From: Trichaptum fuscoviolaceum
Lineage: Eukaryota > Basidiomycota > Agaricomycetes > Hymenochaetales > Trichaptaceae
Assembly: GCA_910574455.1 (NCBI GenBank)
Contig: CAJSYZ010000005.1
Location: 3,658,001-3,722,000 of the forward strand
Direction of reading: 5' to 3'
DNA: 64,000 nucleotides
A program made the translations under genes and the position numbers. Below, one piece after another: positions 42,548-55,068 of the stretch. Position 1 is the stretch's first letter. The number at the start of each line of letters is the position of its first letter. The notes beneath the pieces were generated by a model. The model searched no databases. It had not been told where the DNA came from and worked only from the letters and a program-made list of their open reading frames with translations.

Positions 42548-44509
42548 ATGGCAGACAGCCACACATCTAAGAAACCGTCTATCGCGGCCAAACCTGGTCG
42601 GTCGTCAGCGTCTGCTGCTGCCGCCGCCACTGGCCAACCCCCCTCCGTCACCGTTGTTGCCCCGGCAACGACATCGACCGCCACCCCCGTACCCTCGGCT
42701 CTGGGCTCGCCTGTACAGCTCAGACAAAGGGAACTCGATGTACTACCACCCTCCTCACCACTCCCACCTAGCTCTGATGCTGATATGCCGTTGGCCTTCC
42801 CGGCAACACCGCGCGCGGGTGAGAAGCGTACGGCCTCTGTCCTGTCCCCACTACCGGGGCGCCCTGCTCCCCCCACTGATTCCATTCCGGAACATGAGAT
42901 GGCACTAATACATGGCATGTACCATCTCTGGGACACCCTCTCTGACAAGCTCACGGCCAACTTCGCTGACCTGAGCAAGACCCCCCACGAGCGAATGATG
43001 TTGAACGCCAGCACACTAGGTGGACTGTATGCAGCAACCTACACAATGCTGTCGACACTTGTGGATGGGAAGGATGCTAACCCCAATGTCAAAGAGTATG
43101 CTGACCTTGCGGCAGCTGCCTTCCAACAACACCACGCCGAAACCGGCGTCCCACTCCCCCCACCATTTGTACCCCCCTCCACCCCAGACGACGAACCAGC
43201 ATCTAGCAAGAGCATGGCCACTATGAACAAGGCTCTTGGACAGCTGATCAAGGAAGTCCGCGTTGTGCAGAAGCAGAATGCAGGCATCAGTAAGTTGAAC
43301 AGCGATGTTGGCACCCTCTCCAGACAGGTGCAGACTCTACTCGACCGGCCTCCACCTCGCCCCCCTCGCATCAACCCGCCGCCACCCCCCCAGGTAGCTC
43401 CGGCCCCAGTCCCACTCACCTACGCTCAGGTGGCAGCTGCTACTGCCCCAGCACCCCCGGTTACCACCACCCCAGCCCCCCAGGCCAAGGGCAGGACCAC
43501 TCCCAAGAAGGCGCCCTCTACAGGACGTGCCTCACCCCCACCACCCAAGATGTACGCCAAGGAGCCGACCTTGGTGTTTACAGCTAGCCCCTACATCCCA
43601 GCAGCTAAGCGCAAGTCTGGTGCCGCCCTCACAACTGCGGTGCGTAATTTCTTTGCTGAGCTGCCCACCACAAAGCGTCTGCTGGTGCGGTCTGCGGTTT
43701 TCAACACTAAAGGCCGCATTGTATGCACGTTCACTAACCGTCCAGGCTCTACTGAGGGCATGGCGGTTGAAAGCGCTCTTGATAGCCATGCGGGTGCCCT
43801 GTGTGCTCACTTGGCTCCCATTTGCTACACGGGTACCATGCAAGTGCCGCCGGTACTCACTGCAACCCGGGTCCGTCCGCGGTCCACCCTTAGGATTTCC
43901 ATGGTCCCCACTAGGGACACTACTCTTCCCAAGGGTCAGCGGACGACGTACACTCAGGAGGATCTGCTGGCCGAGTTCCACAGTAATCCCATCCTTAGCG
44001 ACCTCCAGTACATTGTCCCCCCCCATTACACAGCACAATCGGATGCACTCGAGAAAGAGAAACTCGAGATTTGCCCGGTTATATTCACCTTCGCAGACAA
44101 GGAGAAAGGAGAAATACGCGAGAAGCTCCTCAAAAAGCCGACCGTGTGGCTCTTCGGAATCCGACTCCGCCTATCCATCCCACCAATGCGCCCAGGCTTC
44201 TCTCAGTGCGACAGATGCCAGGCGCTTGGTCATTCCAGCAGGGGCTGCAAGGCCCCCATCACATGTGCGTATTGTGCCGGTCCGCATGCCACTAAATATC
44301 ACCGCTCGAAGTGCCCAACCTGCGCTCAGGAAGCTGTCCCAGCTGGCACCCCATGCTCCCACCCCCGTCTCTGCGCTAACTGTCAGGGCCCCCATAGAGC
44401 CACCTCTGTGAAGTGCCCCCAGAGGCGTAAGTATGCCCCTTCACCAAACGATGATGAGTCCGATTCAGACTCTGATTCGCCCGATGACACTATGGAGCAA
44501 GGAGAATGA
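42548..44509 (+). CDS. LINE copy E ORF1 protein
   Basis: A 653-aa open frame nearly identical to copy C ORF1, with the same start, Pro-rich hinge, three knuckles and acidic tail. It overlaps ORF2 by ATGA. Only scattered substitutions are seen, for example Lys for Gln in LSDKLTANF. The frame is intact, although the element it belongs to lacks a normal 3' end. Confidence 0.9.
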   Translation: MADSHTSKKPSIAAKPGRSSASAAAAATGQPPSVTVVAPATTSTATPVPSALGSPVQLRQRELDVLPPSSPLPPSSDADMPLAFPATPRAGEKRTASVLSPLPGRPAPPTDSIPEHEMALIHGMYHLWDTLSDKLTANFADLSKTPHERMMLNASTLGGLYAATYTMLSTLVDGKDANPNVKEYADLAAAAFQQHHAETGVPLPPPFVPPSTPDDEPASSKSMATMNKALGQLIKEVRVVQKQNAGISKLNSDVGTLSRQVQTLLDRPPPRPPRINPPPPPQVAPAPVPLTYAQVAAATAPAPPVTTTPAPQAKGRTTPKKAPSTGRASPPPPKMYAKEPTLVFTASPYIPAAKRKSGAALTTAVRNFFAELPTTKRLLVRSAVFNTKGRIVCTFTNRPGSTEGMAVESALDSHAGALCAHLAPICYTGTMQVPPVLTATRVRPRSTLRISMVPTRDTTLPKGQRTTYTQEDLLAEFHSNPILSDLQYIVPPHYTAQSDALEKEKLEICPVIFTFADKEKGEIREKLLKKPTVWLFGIRLRLSIPPMRPGFSQCDRCQALGHSSRGCKAPITCAYCAGPHATKYHRSKCPTCAQEAVPAGTPCSHPRLCANCQGPHRATSVKCPQRRKYAPSPNDDESDSDSDSPDDTMEQGE

Positions 44510-47500
44510 TTGACACACTTCCTGTCCTTCAGTGGAATGCTGCCCACTCATTAGCAGCAATTCATTCTCTTTTTCCTCTTCTTGCTAACAATCCCCGTCC
44601 CCCACACCTTCTACTTATCCAGGAACCGCCCTGGTACAAGATTGGTACCCAACCCTCTTTGACTAACCCAGATGGAGATGACGTCTTCAATGTCCCCTCT
44701 ATTCCAGGTTACGTCCCCTGCCTCCCACCGGCCACTCGTCCGCGAGTGGTTACTTACGTTTCACGGTCCCTTCCAACACACTCATGGTCTATCGTCGGTG
44801 CAGCGTCACATGGCACTGATGTCCTGACTATTGAGGTTCGCTCTACCCATACTGTCCGCCTCTGCAATTACTACGGCCAGCAGGCTCCAGAGCGCACCGC
44901 CCCAACCCCCACTTACCCAGGTGAGTCGTTTCTCTTCAATCTCACCCCAGCAATAGCCGCTTCCCTAACGATTGCTGGCGACTTCAATCGCCGGCATCGT
45001 TCCTGGTCAGAGTTGCCATGTTCCAATGCCGAGTCAAACAGGGGGCAACCCTTGGATGACTTCTTCCGAGAGCATGGACATGAGCCTGCCCATCACCCAG
45101 ATGTGGACACTCGTCCGGGTAAAGATGGGCCGCGTTGTCCGATCGATATGGTTTGGACTGCGCCCAATATCCCACCAGAGCAGGTGATGGATACATTCAC
45201 CAGCTCCCACTCCGCTCTCTCAGACCACACCCTACTCACATGGGAGGTGCCAGTTGGACCATTCGGTCCACCTTCCACGGCCCCCCAGACTGTCTAATGA
45301 TGACAGAGAGGCGTGGTGTGCTACTGCCTTCCCCTTGCTGCATGAGGCGTTCGCGCTTCCTGCGTCAGACAAGGCTGAACTAGATGCCAAAGCCAAAGCC
45401 ATTCAATCTGCAATGGTGGCGGCGATGGAATCAATGACTAAACCCAGAAAGCGCTCCAAGACAGAAGTCCCATGGTGGTCCCCTGAGTGCTCATCCTCAC
45501 TCGCGGCAATTAAGGACGCCCCTACCGCCCGTTTGCGCGCCGCTGCTAAATGCGCCTTCAAAGCCACCACCAGAGCAGCGCGTCGCGTGTTCTATGCAGA
45601 ACAGGTGAAAGACGCCAATTCCACCAACATCTGGAGCTGGGCCAAGCGTGGCCTTGGCATCCGTCCCACTCCTGTGCCATCGCTGAGGAAACCAGACGGC
45701 ACCTTCACCACTACTGAGCAGGAGAAAGCTGAGTTGTTCCATTCTACCTACTTTCCTCCTCCCCCTCCACTTCCAGCAGCGGGCTTACGCCCGCTGCCCC
45801 CACCTTCTGCAGCGGCGCCTCCAATACTCATGAAAGAGCTTATGGACGCCCTGGCCGGCACTTCCAACTTGTCTGCTCCTGGCCCCTCGGGCGTCGGATA
45901 CCGTCCCCTCAAATGGGTGATTGGATCCTTCGCTAAGGAGGTGCTATCTTTGTTCAACGACTGTCTGCGCTTGGGCCACCACCCAGCGTGCTGGCGGATA
46001 ACGAAGGTAGTAATGCTCAGAAAGCCAAACAAGAAGGACCAATTTTCTCCTCGGTCCTACAGACCGATTACTCTTGAGGAGACCTTAGGGAAACTCCTTG
46101 AGAAGATCATTGCTAACCGTCTCCAGTTTCTGGCTAACACCCAGAACTGGCTTCCCCCAAACCAGTACGGCGGTCGTCAAGGACACTCTGTCTACGACGC
46201 CGCCCAACGCCTTTTACAGATTGTGGAGAAAGCCCAGTCGGAAGACAAAGTGTGTTCTGTCCTAGCGGTGGACATACAAGGCTTCTTTGACTCGGTTCAT
46301 CCACAACATCTCCACCACCGGCTCTTGGAGTTAGGTTGTTCGCCAGACATGGCGGACTGGTGCCTTTCTTTCATGACCGGGCGGGAGGCTGCTATCTCTT
46401 TCGATGGCACCACACTCCCTAGTGTCCGTAAACCGGACTTTGGGACGCCTCAGGGCTCACCAGTCTCACCCATTCTCTCCACTCTTTTTGCAGCTATTGC
46501 GATTCAGCGGTTCCACCACCCTGACTGCGAGCTCCTAGCATACGTCGACGACCACATGATTGCCATCACTGGCTCATCAGTCACCGCCAACTGCAGGAAC
46601 TTAGTAGGCGCTTACCACCACCTCAACTCGAACTTCAACGACATCAACCTCAACATCGAGACTGCGAAGACCGAGCTCCTCCATTTCCACCCCCCTGGGC
46701 GTCGCCAAAGATATCGCGGCTGGGACTCCCGGGGCGTCCAACTCGACGAGGACACTCTCATTAAGCCCTCCATCCCACTTCGGTGGTTGGGGATCTGGTG
46801 GGATCCGGCCTTGTCTTTCAAACCCCATGTTGAGCGCATGCGCTCCAAGGGCCTCTCAACACTAGCTGCCATTCGCCTCCTTGCCAACACAGAGCGTGGC
46901 ATGTCGGCCCTCAACCTTCGTCAGCTTTACTCAGCCTGCGTCAGAACAGTCCTTGCATGGGCTGCGCCGGTCTGGTACACTGGCATCCTCCAGAAGACCC
47001 TTGTGGCTCGTCTACAGGGTGTTCAAAACACCGCTTGCAGGTGGATCCTTGGTGTATACCGAGGCGCTTCACCGCTAAGCACCAATTTCTTATGTTCTAT
47101 GCCCCCGTTTCAATTTTACTTTAACTATCTTAAAACTAACCATGCTCTTCGCCTTTGGCGCACTCCACATTCTGTAGGTAGACGTGCTATTCCTGCAGCA
47201 CAAAAACCCCGCCTGTATTCCTCTTCGCTCTCCGACCGCGTTCCCAGCGTCCAACAGGTCCCTGCGTACACACACCACCCCTGGGAGGACCCACTTGCTT
47301 TTGCTGAAGGGCGACTCTCATTTGCCATCCCTGCTGGCCAGGTAGACAGTGACATCCGCAAGTCATTCGTTGCGTCTGCCAACACCATCTGCACCAACTC
47401 ATCCGTCCAAATCTTCACTGACGGCTCTCGCCTTGAGCATGGAGCGGGCTCTGCAATTGTAGCCATGCGTGGCACCACTCGTTTAGCATCCCGGCGCCTT

Positions 47501-47834
47501 GCCTCACCCAAAATCTCAACCGCCACAGATGCTGAGATTTTCTCTCTCTCATCTGCACCAGCATGGGCGGCCCTTCAGTTAGAGGGCCATCTTCTGGATG
47601 TCGACACCATCATCTTCTTGTCAGATTCGCTCACCGCTCTTCGCCTGTTCCGCGATTGGCCTTCGGCCCCTGGCACCCACCTACTCCAGTCATGGAAAGC
47701 GGGTATCACTAACCTGCTCAACCTCCACCCCACCCTCAAAATCATGTTTCACTGGTGCCCTGGCCACTCAGGCGTCCCAGGCAACGAATGGGCAGATGCT
47801 GAAGCAAAGAAGGCAACCGAACTGCTACCCTCAC
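44506..47834 (+). pseudogene. LINE copy E ORF2, frameshifted, mosaic and truncated
   Basis: The endonuclease part is open to about 45265, where one extra G (ATTCGGTCC instead of ATTCGTCC) shifts the frame. The remaining frame is open through the RT (VDIQGFFDSV, YVDD) into RNase H. The RNase H part (FTDGSRLEHGAGS, TDAEIFSLSSAP, SDSLTALRLF, GNEWADAEA) differs from copy C at many residues, unlike the part before 46860. It ends in the J poly(T) after TELLPSL. Confidence 0.88.
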
Positions 47835-48193
47835 TTTTTTTTTTTTTTTTTTTTTTTTGGCTTTATTATTCCTGCAGCATAGCTAAGTACATGACCTATC
47901 TACAACGGAGGCGCCCGTCATCGAGGTAAACTACGAAACTGGGCGGGAGGTGCCCGCCACCGAAGGTGGCGGCTAAGTGGGCGCACCGCCTATTAAAGAA
48001 GGGTAAAGGAAGAGGAGAGATTGGTTTACATATCACCACGCCCATGTCAAGGCGCAGGTGAACCTACACTACAAGCACAGACGAAGTTTAGAAAAGAGGG
48101 CGCGTCCGGGCACAGTACCTGGGCGTTAACCTGGGTAAAGCACCGTTCTGTCTGGGATCGCTGGTGCCTCATACATAAAAGAAGTAAGTTGCA

Positions 48194-50613
48194 TCAAAGA
48201 TCAAGAGGAGGGTCTGAAACGTGACCGTTAAAATCATAAAGATCCGGGTCCGTGTCCTGAGTGCATGGTCCAAGGGCGCGCCGTACGTACACACGAAGGG
48301 TCGTCAGGTCCATGTCCTGGTCGGTTGGGAGGCCATCTAGCTCCATCATCGCAAATGCAAGGCGGATGGCAGCTGAGGTGCGCTGAGTGGGGCGGTCAAG
48401 ATGCTTAGTGAACTTAAGCCACTTGCAAATCACGTCGATAAGAGGTTCGTCTGCCCACTCTGTGTGGTGGGCTGGGAGTGGGGTGCCTTTAGGCCAGACC
48501 TTACCAATCCAAGGGCGGAAAGTCTTGCAGCCACCAAGTATGTGGGCGGCGGTCTGGGCAGGCCAGGGGGGATGATTGTGCCAACGACAGTAGGTGATCA
48601 GGCCGTTTCTGCGCCTATATTCTGGGCTCATGCGCATCCAGTATGCCCCGAAGGGGCCAGCGCAGCAGAGGACTTGAGCAACTGCTGAAATCTCAGCGCG
48701 GGGGTAGGTGTCCGACATCTCCATGAGTGCGCGCGGACGACGTTTTGGTGGGCCTGTGATTGCCAAGTACTTGTCGGCAGTTGAGGCAGTGGCATGGGTG
48801 AGGTGAGCCTCCCATTGCTTCTGGGCGTTGAGGGTGTTCTGCTCGCGGAGGGCGGATATCAAAGGAAGGGAAGATGAGGGTGGCAGTTCTGTGGCTTTCT
48901 TTGCCTCTTCATCAGCCCATTCGTTTCCTGGGACGCCTGAGTGACCCGGGCACCAGTGAAACTCGATTTTGAGGTTGGGGTGAATGTCCAGCAGGTTGGT
49001 GATGCCTGCTTTCCAAGCGAGTAGTAAGTGGGCGCCAGGTGCTGATGGCCAGTCGCGGACAAGACGAAGGGCGGTCAACGAGTCTGACATGAAGACAATG
49101 GACTCCACTTCCAGGAGATGGCGGCCAAAGTGAGAGGCAGCCCAAGCTGGAGCAGACGCAAGGGAGAAGATCTCAGCGTCAGTGGCAGTGGCGATTTTGG
49201 GGGAAGCGCAGTGTCTGAAGCCCAAGCAATGATGACCGCGCATAGCGACAATTGCTGAGCCAGACTTGTGCTCAAGTCTGGAGCCGTCTGTGAAAATCTG
49301 GACGGAGGTGGTGGTGCACAGAGAGTTGGCAGATGAGACAAACACCTGGCGAGTGTCTGTGTCAACGGGACCGGCAGGGATGGCAAATTTGAGGCGTCCT
49401 CCAGCAAAGGCAAGTGGATCCTCCCAGGGAGAGTGTGTGTACGCAGGGACCTGTTGGGCAATCGGGACACGGTCGGCAAGCGAAGAAGAGTACAGGCGTG
49501 GTTTTTGTGCTGCAGGAATAGCACGTCTACCTACAGAATGAGGGGTGCGCCAAAGGCGAAGAGCATGATTAGTTTTAAGATAATTGAAATAAAACTGAAA
49601 CGGGGGCATAGAGCAAAGATAATTGGTGCTTAGCGGTGAAGTGCCTCGGTAAACACCAAGGATCCACCTGCAAGCGGTGTTCTGGACACCCTGTAGACGA
49701 GCCACAAGGGTCTTCTGGCGGGTGCCAGTGTACCAAACCGGCGCAGCCCATGCGAGGACTGTTCTGACGCAGGCAGAGTAGAGCTGGCGAAGGTTGAGGG
49801 CGGACATGCCTCGCTCTGTGTTGGCGAGCAGGCGAATGGCAGCGAGTGTGGAGAGCTTTCTCCACGATCTGTAAAAGGCGTTGGGCGGCGTCGTAGACGG
49901 AGTGCCCTTGACGACCGCCATACTGGTTTGGGGGAAGCCAGTTCTGGGTGTTAGCCAGAAACTGGAGACGGTTAGCAATGATCTTCTCAAGGAGTTTCCC
50001 TAAGGTCTCCTCAAGAGTAATCGGTCTGTAGGACCGAGGAGAAAATTGGTCCTTCTTGTTTGGCTTCCTGAGCATTACTACCTTCGTTATCCGCCAGCAC
50101 GCTGGGTGGTGGCCCAAGCGCAGACAGTCGTTGAACAAAGATAGCACCTCTTTAGCGAAGGATCCAATCACCCATTTGAGGGGACGGTATCCAACGCCCG
50201 AGGGGCCAGGAGCAGACAAGTTGGAAGTGCCGGCCAGGGCATCCATAAGCTCTTTCATGAGTATGGGAGGCGCCGCTGCAGAAGGTGGGGGCAGCGGGCG
50301 TAAGCCCGCTGCTGGAAGTGGTGGGGGAGGAGGAAAGTAGGTAGAATGGAACAACTCAGCTTTCTCCTGCTCAGTAGTGGTGAAGGTGCCGTCTGGTTTC
50401 CTCAGCGAAGGCACAGGAGTAGGGCGGATGCCGAGGCCACGCTTGGCCCAGCTCCAGATGTTGGTGGAATTGGCGTCTTTGACCTGTTCTGCATAGAACA
50501 CGCGACGCGCTGCTCTGGTGGTGGCTTTGAAGGCGCGTTTAGCAGCGGCGCGCAAACGGGCGGTAGGGGCGTCCTTAATTGCCGCGAGTGAGGATGAGCA
50601 CTCAGGGGACCAC
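48194..50613 (-). pseudogene. LINE copy J ORF2, RT core deleted
   Basis: The 3' part (RNase H: FTDGSRLEHKSGS, SDSLTALRLV, NEWADEEA, tail to DPPLDL) is open. At about 49855-49857 the frame jumps from the GLSTLAAIR region straight to VEKA. This loses the stretch that holds VDIQGFFDSV, GTPQGSP and YVDD and shifts the frame. Upstream it reads to the FKATTRAARRVFYAEQ linker before G1. It cannot encode a reverse transcriptase. Confidence 0.88.
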
Positions 50614-51193
50614 TGTTACGACACAGAGTGGTTCTATGCGTTCTCAGGACCTCGGACAACGTAAATCGGACGATCAGCGGCTATGCAAAGCGGTTCCACA
50701 CTCTGGGAAGCACTTGACAAGTCAATTAAGCTATTCTACACATCAGAAGCACAAATATAACGTCACCTGGGAAGCACTTGACAAGAGGCCAAAAGTGGAG
50801 TGCTTCTCAGGCGGACGGGCGCTTTTGGCAAGCGCAGGAGGAACTATACAGTTCCTCCAAGCCACCGTCCGTACGGACCCGTGGTCCGATCCGAATTTGA
50901 AATACAAATAGAAAGATGAATAAGCATTGCTGGCGCGCCGGGTTTGAACCCAAGCGCACCAAAAGGTGTCCGTTAGTGAATAGAATGAAAAGAAACAATA
51001 ATCCCGTGTGCAGACAGATGCAAAGGTGTACGCGCCGTACGGGCTTCGTACCGAGCGCGTACCGCTGACCGTACGAGACCGTACGAGTGTCTCGTACGAT
51101 GTCAGGAATCGAAAGTAAATAAAAACATCAGTAAATCATAAGTAAACGGAAAATCAAAGAAAACAATAAGTAAATCCGTGGCGATTCCTGACA
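50614..51193 (-). repeat. G1 3' LTR
   Basis: 580-bp LTR, TGTTACGACA...CCTGACA as read on the plus strand. It contains the duplicated GGAAGCACTTGACAAG (50706 and 50770) and AGGCCAAAAGT at 50786-50796. Confidence 0.93.
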
Positions 51194-51205
51194 TTACCCC
51201 CCTCC
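51194..51205 (-). promoter_or_regulatory. G1 polypurine tract
   Basis: GGAGGGGGGTAA on the element strand, directly before the 3' LTR. This is the plus-strand primer site, and G2 has the same sequence. Confidence 0.8.
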
Positions 51206-51250
51206 AAGGACGCTGCTAAACAGCGTGCGTGTTCGTACCGATCCGTACGG

Positions 51251-54200
51251 TCACCGTACCGCCAATGGGTATTTGCGATGGAAAGCACGAATTCGAGCTT
51301 GTGCGTGTTCCATATTGGCCGCGTCGAGCCAGGTATCTTCGTCCGACTGGTAACCCTTCCATCGAACCAAATACTGAAGTTTCTGCGTACGGCCCGTACG
51401 ACGCGAGTTCAGTATCTCCTGAACTTCGTACTCAATGTCCCCATTGATTGGTACGGGCTCGGGAGGGGTCTGTACGCGTCCGGGGATCGTGTCCGACTGG
51501 TACTTGGTCAGGAGCGAGACATGGAAGACTGGGTGCACCTTCATCGAAGCTGGAAGTTTCAGCTCATAGTTTAGCGGACTTAGCTTTCGTACGACCTCGT
51601 ACGGACCGAGTCGACGATGATTGAGCTTCCTGGCACCTGGCAAGGCTATATTGCGAGCCTCGAGCCAGACACGATCACCTGGTTCGATGTCCGGTACGTC
51701 CGTACGGTGCTGGTCGTAGTAGCGCTTCATACGATCCGCAGCAACTTCCAACGCGGCCTGGGCATCGTCCTGAGCCTTCTTCAGCATGTCTAGACGGTCA
51801 TCAGCTGCTGGTACGGTCGAAAGACCCGTACTCGGTACGATGGCGAACCCGGGCTCGTACCCGTACAAGAGCGCGAACGGCGAGGTCCGAGTGGCTGAAT
51901 GCGCACGAGTATTATGCGCAAACTCGGCCATAGGCAGCAGCCGAGCCCAGTTCTCCTGCCGAACGTTGTGAAGGCTCGAAGATACTGTTCGAGCTCCTGA
52001 TTTACTCGTTCGGTCTGACCATCAGTCTGAGGGTGGAAAGAAGTCGAAGTAGCACCTTTAATACCAAGTCGCTTGAAGAACTCCTTCATGAAGCGTGATA
52101 CAAACTGGGGCCCTCGGTCCGAGATGATTTTTCGAGGCGTACCATGGTGTTTCCAAACCTCGGACACGAACAGTTCGGCCGTACGAGTCGAGTCGACGTC
52201 GGACGTCGTTGGTACGAAGTGCGCCTGCTTGGTGAGCCGGTCTACCACCACAAAGATCGCATCAAACCCATCAGACGGCGGCAGCTGCGTGATAAAGTCG
52301 CAGGAGATGGTCTGCCATGGCTCGGACGGTACCTCGTTCGGTTCGAGCGGTCCGACCGGTCGCTGGGGAATATTCTTGGTGCGCATACAGGTATCGCACC
52401 CGGACACGTACCGCTCGACAAAAGAAGACATCCCTGGCCACCAATAGTTGCGACTCACCAGCTCGTACGTCTTCCACCGTCCGGGGTGTCCCACCGGTAG
52501 AGAATCATGATGTAATTTCACAATATCTCGCCGAATTTCCTCGTCCTTCGGTACATAGACCTTCCCTCGGTACAGCAGCAGTCCATCCTCCGTGTTCCAG
52601 TCCTCTAACTCCTTCTTCAAGGACACAGGAGCCTTCCCCTTCAGTGCCTCGATCGCTTCTACCAATTCCTCGTCCCAACTCTTCGAACTCCGGATCCTTC
52701 GCACCAACGCCGTGTCCCCCTCGAGCCGTACCATGCCTCGACGCATTGCATGCAAGCGAAACAAGTCTCTATCCAACAGAGTCCGGTTCGTGTTGTCCGG
52801 ACCATTTGGTTCGAGGTCGGTACGACGTGACATCGCGTCTGGCTTGCCCCCAAGCCGGCCAGGGCGATGTCGGATCGTGAAGTCGAACCGACTGAGAAAA
52901 ATACTCCAGCGAGCTGTGTCTGCGAGTAAGATTGCGAGCTTCAGAGAAGTAGAGCAGGTTCTTGTGGTCCGAGACAACATCGATCTTGTGTGGAGACCCT
53001 TCGAGATAATGTCTCCACTCGTCGAGCGACCGTACGATAGCCAGTAGCTCCTTATCATAGATCTCATAGTTTCGCTCCGCATCATTTAGCGATTTCGAGT
53101 AGAAAGCCACCGGATGAATCGTACCGTCCGTACCGACCTGCGACAGTACTGCACCTGTCGCAAAGTCAGAAGCGTCACACTCAAGAATAAATGGTTTCTC
53201 GAGGTCAGGCATGGCCAGTACCGGTGCTTGAGTGAATCGACGCTTCAACTCGTCGAACGAGGCTTGTTGTCTCGTACCCCACTCGAACCGGACGTCCTTT
53301 CGAAGCAGTTCGGTCATAGGCCGTACGATCCGGGAGTAATCCTCGATAAACCGGCGATAGAAGTTCGCAAAACCAAGGAAGGCTTGAATATCCTTGACCT
53401 TTGCAGGTGTAGGCCACTCCAGAACCGCCTTGACCTTGGCCGGGTCCATCGAAACCGTACCGGCTCCGATAACCATGCCTAGGTATTCCACAGAAGACTG
53501 GTGGAACTTACACTTCTCCGGCTTGACAAACAGGTCGTGCTTCTCGAGCCGTTCGAGTACGGTACGAACGTGCTCGACATGATCTTCCTCATTCTCAGAG
53601 AAAATCAGCAAATCATCTAGATAGATGATCACAATCACCCCATTCAGATCTTTGAAGATGTCGTTCATCATGTGCTGGAACGTCGCCGGAGCATTGGTGA
53701 GTCCGAAGGTCATCACCGTCGGTTCGAAGTGGCCTTCCTGCGTACGAAAGGCCGCTTTCCACTCGTCTCCTTCCTTCATCCGTACGTTGTGGTACCCGGA
53801 TCGAAGGTCTAAGGTCGTAAACACCTTCGCTTTCTTCAAGGCATCGACCAGCTCAGTGGTGAGAGGCAGTGGGTACCTGTTCTTCACAGTCATCGCATTG
53901 AGCTTGCGATAATCTACCACCATGCGCAGCGAACCGTCCTTCTTCTTGATAAAGAAGACCGGAGCCGCAGCCGGAGACTTGGAGGGTCGAATGTACCCCT
54001 TCCTCAAGTTCTCCTCGATGAATTCCTTCAGCGCCGTACGCTCGTTCGGCGCCATGGGATAGATCTTACTGTAAGAAGGTACCGCACCCGGTACGAGGTC
54101 GATCGCATGGTCGTACGGTTTACGGGTGGGGAGGCGTTCTGCCCGGTCCTTCGAGAAGACTTTGGCGAAATCGCGGTACTGCGGCGGTACGAGTTCTTCG

Positions 54201-55068
54201 AACGACTTCTCGCCTTCCTTCACTGCAGTCTTCTCAGCAATTGCCTGAGACCAGGTGTACGAAGCGGCGATCCGCTGTGCGAAATCCGGGTCATCCGTGA
54301 CAAAGAATTCCTCAGAATCGTGATATACATCCCAATACTTCTCAGAATACCGGAAGCCTGGCGGAACTTTGTCTCGTTCGCTGACCGGTTCGTCCGTACC
54401 ACCCGAGTCGTACGGTTCGTCCTCGAGCTCAGCTACCGTCACTCGAGTTCGAGGAGGTGGCCGAGGCTTCGCGCGGCGAGCGCGGTTCGAGGTCTCCGTA
54501 CGAGCCGTGCGCACTGCGTCTGACTCCGGGGGACCTTCCATCTGAAACTCCGTACGGTCCGTACGAGGCTGACAGGCCTTCGCACAGCGCGTAAAAGTCA
54601 TCTGGTCGTTCGCCCAGTCGATCTCTGGGTTGTGGAGTCGCAACCAATCGACCCCAATAATCAGGGGATAGTCCCCAATGTCCGCCACTACTGCAGTCAC
54701 GTTCTCCGTGTGCGATCCGACTGTTAAACTAATCGGCACTTCATCTGTGAGCCAGCCCACATTGTTCAAAGAGTTGTCTGCGTTGTACAACCGCGTACGA
54801 GGGACCAAAGGTCTCGTACGGAGCCCGAACCGTTTGACAACCGTACGGTTAATAAATATCGATGAGGCCCCACTGTCTAAGAAGGCTCTCATCCTTAAGA
54901 TCTTTCTGCCATCGCTGACTCTCACAGGAAAACGAATGAACCGGCGCAACTTCTTGTCTATTGACTGTACACTAGTAGACACAGAAGGGACTGGGACATC
55001 ATTTTCTAAACAAGAGAATCGGTTCTGGGTCTCGAGCGGCGCGACGATGCGCTGAGACCCTAGTTGAA
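51251..55068 (-). pseudogene. G1 pol: protease, RT, RNase H, integrase, chromodomain (two frameshifts)
   Basis: Minus-strand polyprotein in the -1 frame relative to gag. The protease has FLDSGASSIFI. RT has VFTTLDLRSGYHNV, FGLTNAPATFQ and catalytic YLDD. RNase H has ECDASDFATGAVLSQ and SDHKNLLYFSE. A first frameshift lies near 52910, at the step into RWSIFLSRFDF. Integrase has the zinc-binding H-H-C-C (HHDSLPVGHPGRW, CDTC) and the D-D-E residues in SCDFITQLP, IISDRGPQF and HPQTDGQTERVNQE. A second frameshift (one base missing) lies near 51968, before NWARLLPMAEFAHN-type sequence. A chromodomain (YLVRWKGYQSDEDTWLDAAN) ends the protein. Confidence 0.9.

Larger units (their letters stand above)
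42480..47834 (+). mobile_element. LINE copy E, mosaic element without its own 3' end
   Basis: Starts with the main-family leader and matches copy C closely to about 46860. From there on (RNase H region) it is much more diverged and looks like the second subfamily. There is no poly(A) tail; it stops at the poly(T) of copy J. Confidence 0.85.

Noticed and set aside
50935..50964. GGGTTTGAACCC followed by AAGCGCACCA in the G1 LTR, resembling a tRNA T-arm and CCA end
   Set aside because: The 5' half of a tRNA is missing and no cloverleaf forms; it is kept in both G1 LTRs simply because they are near-identical.
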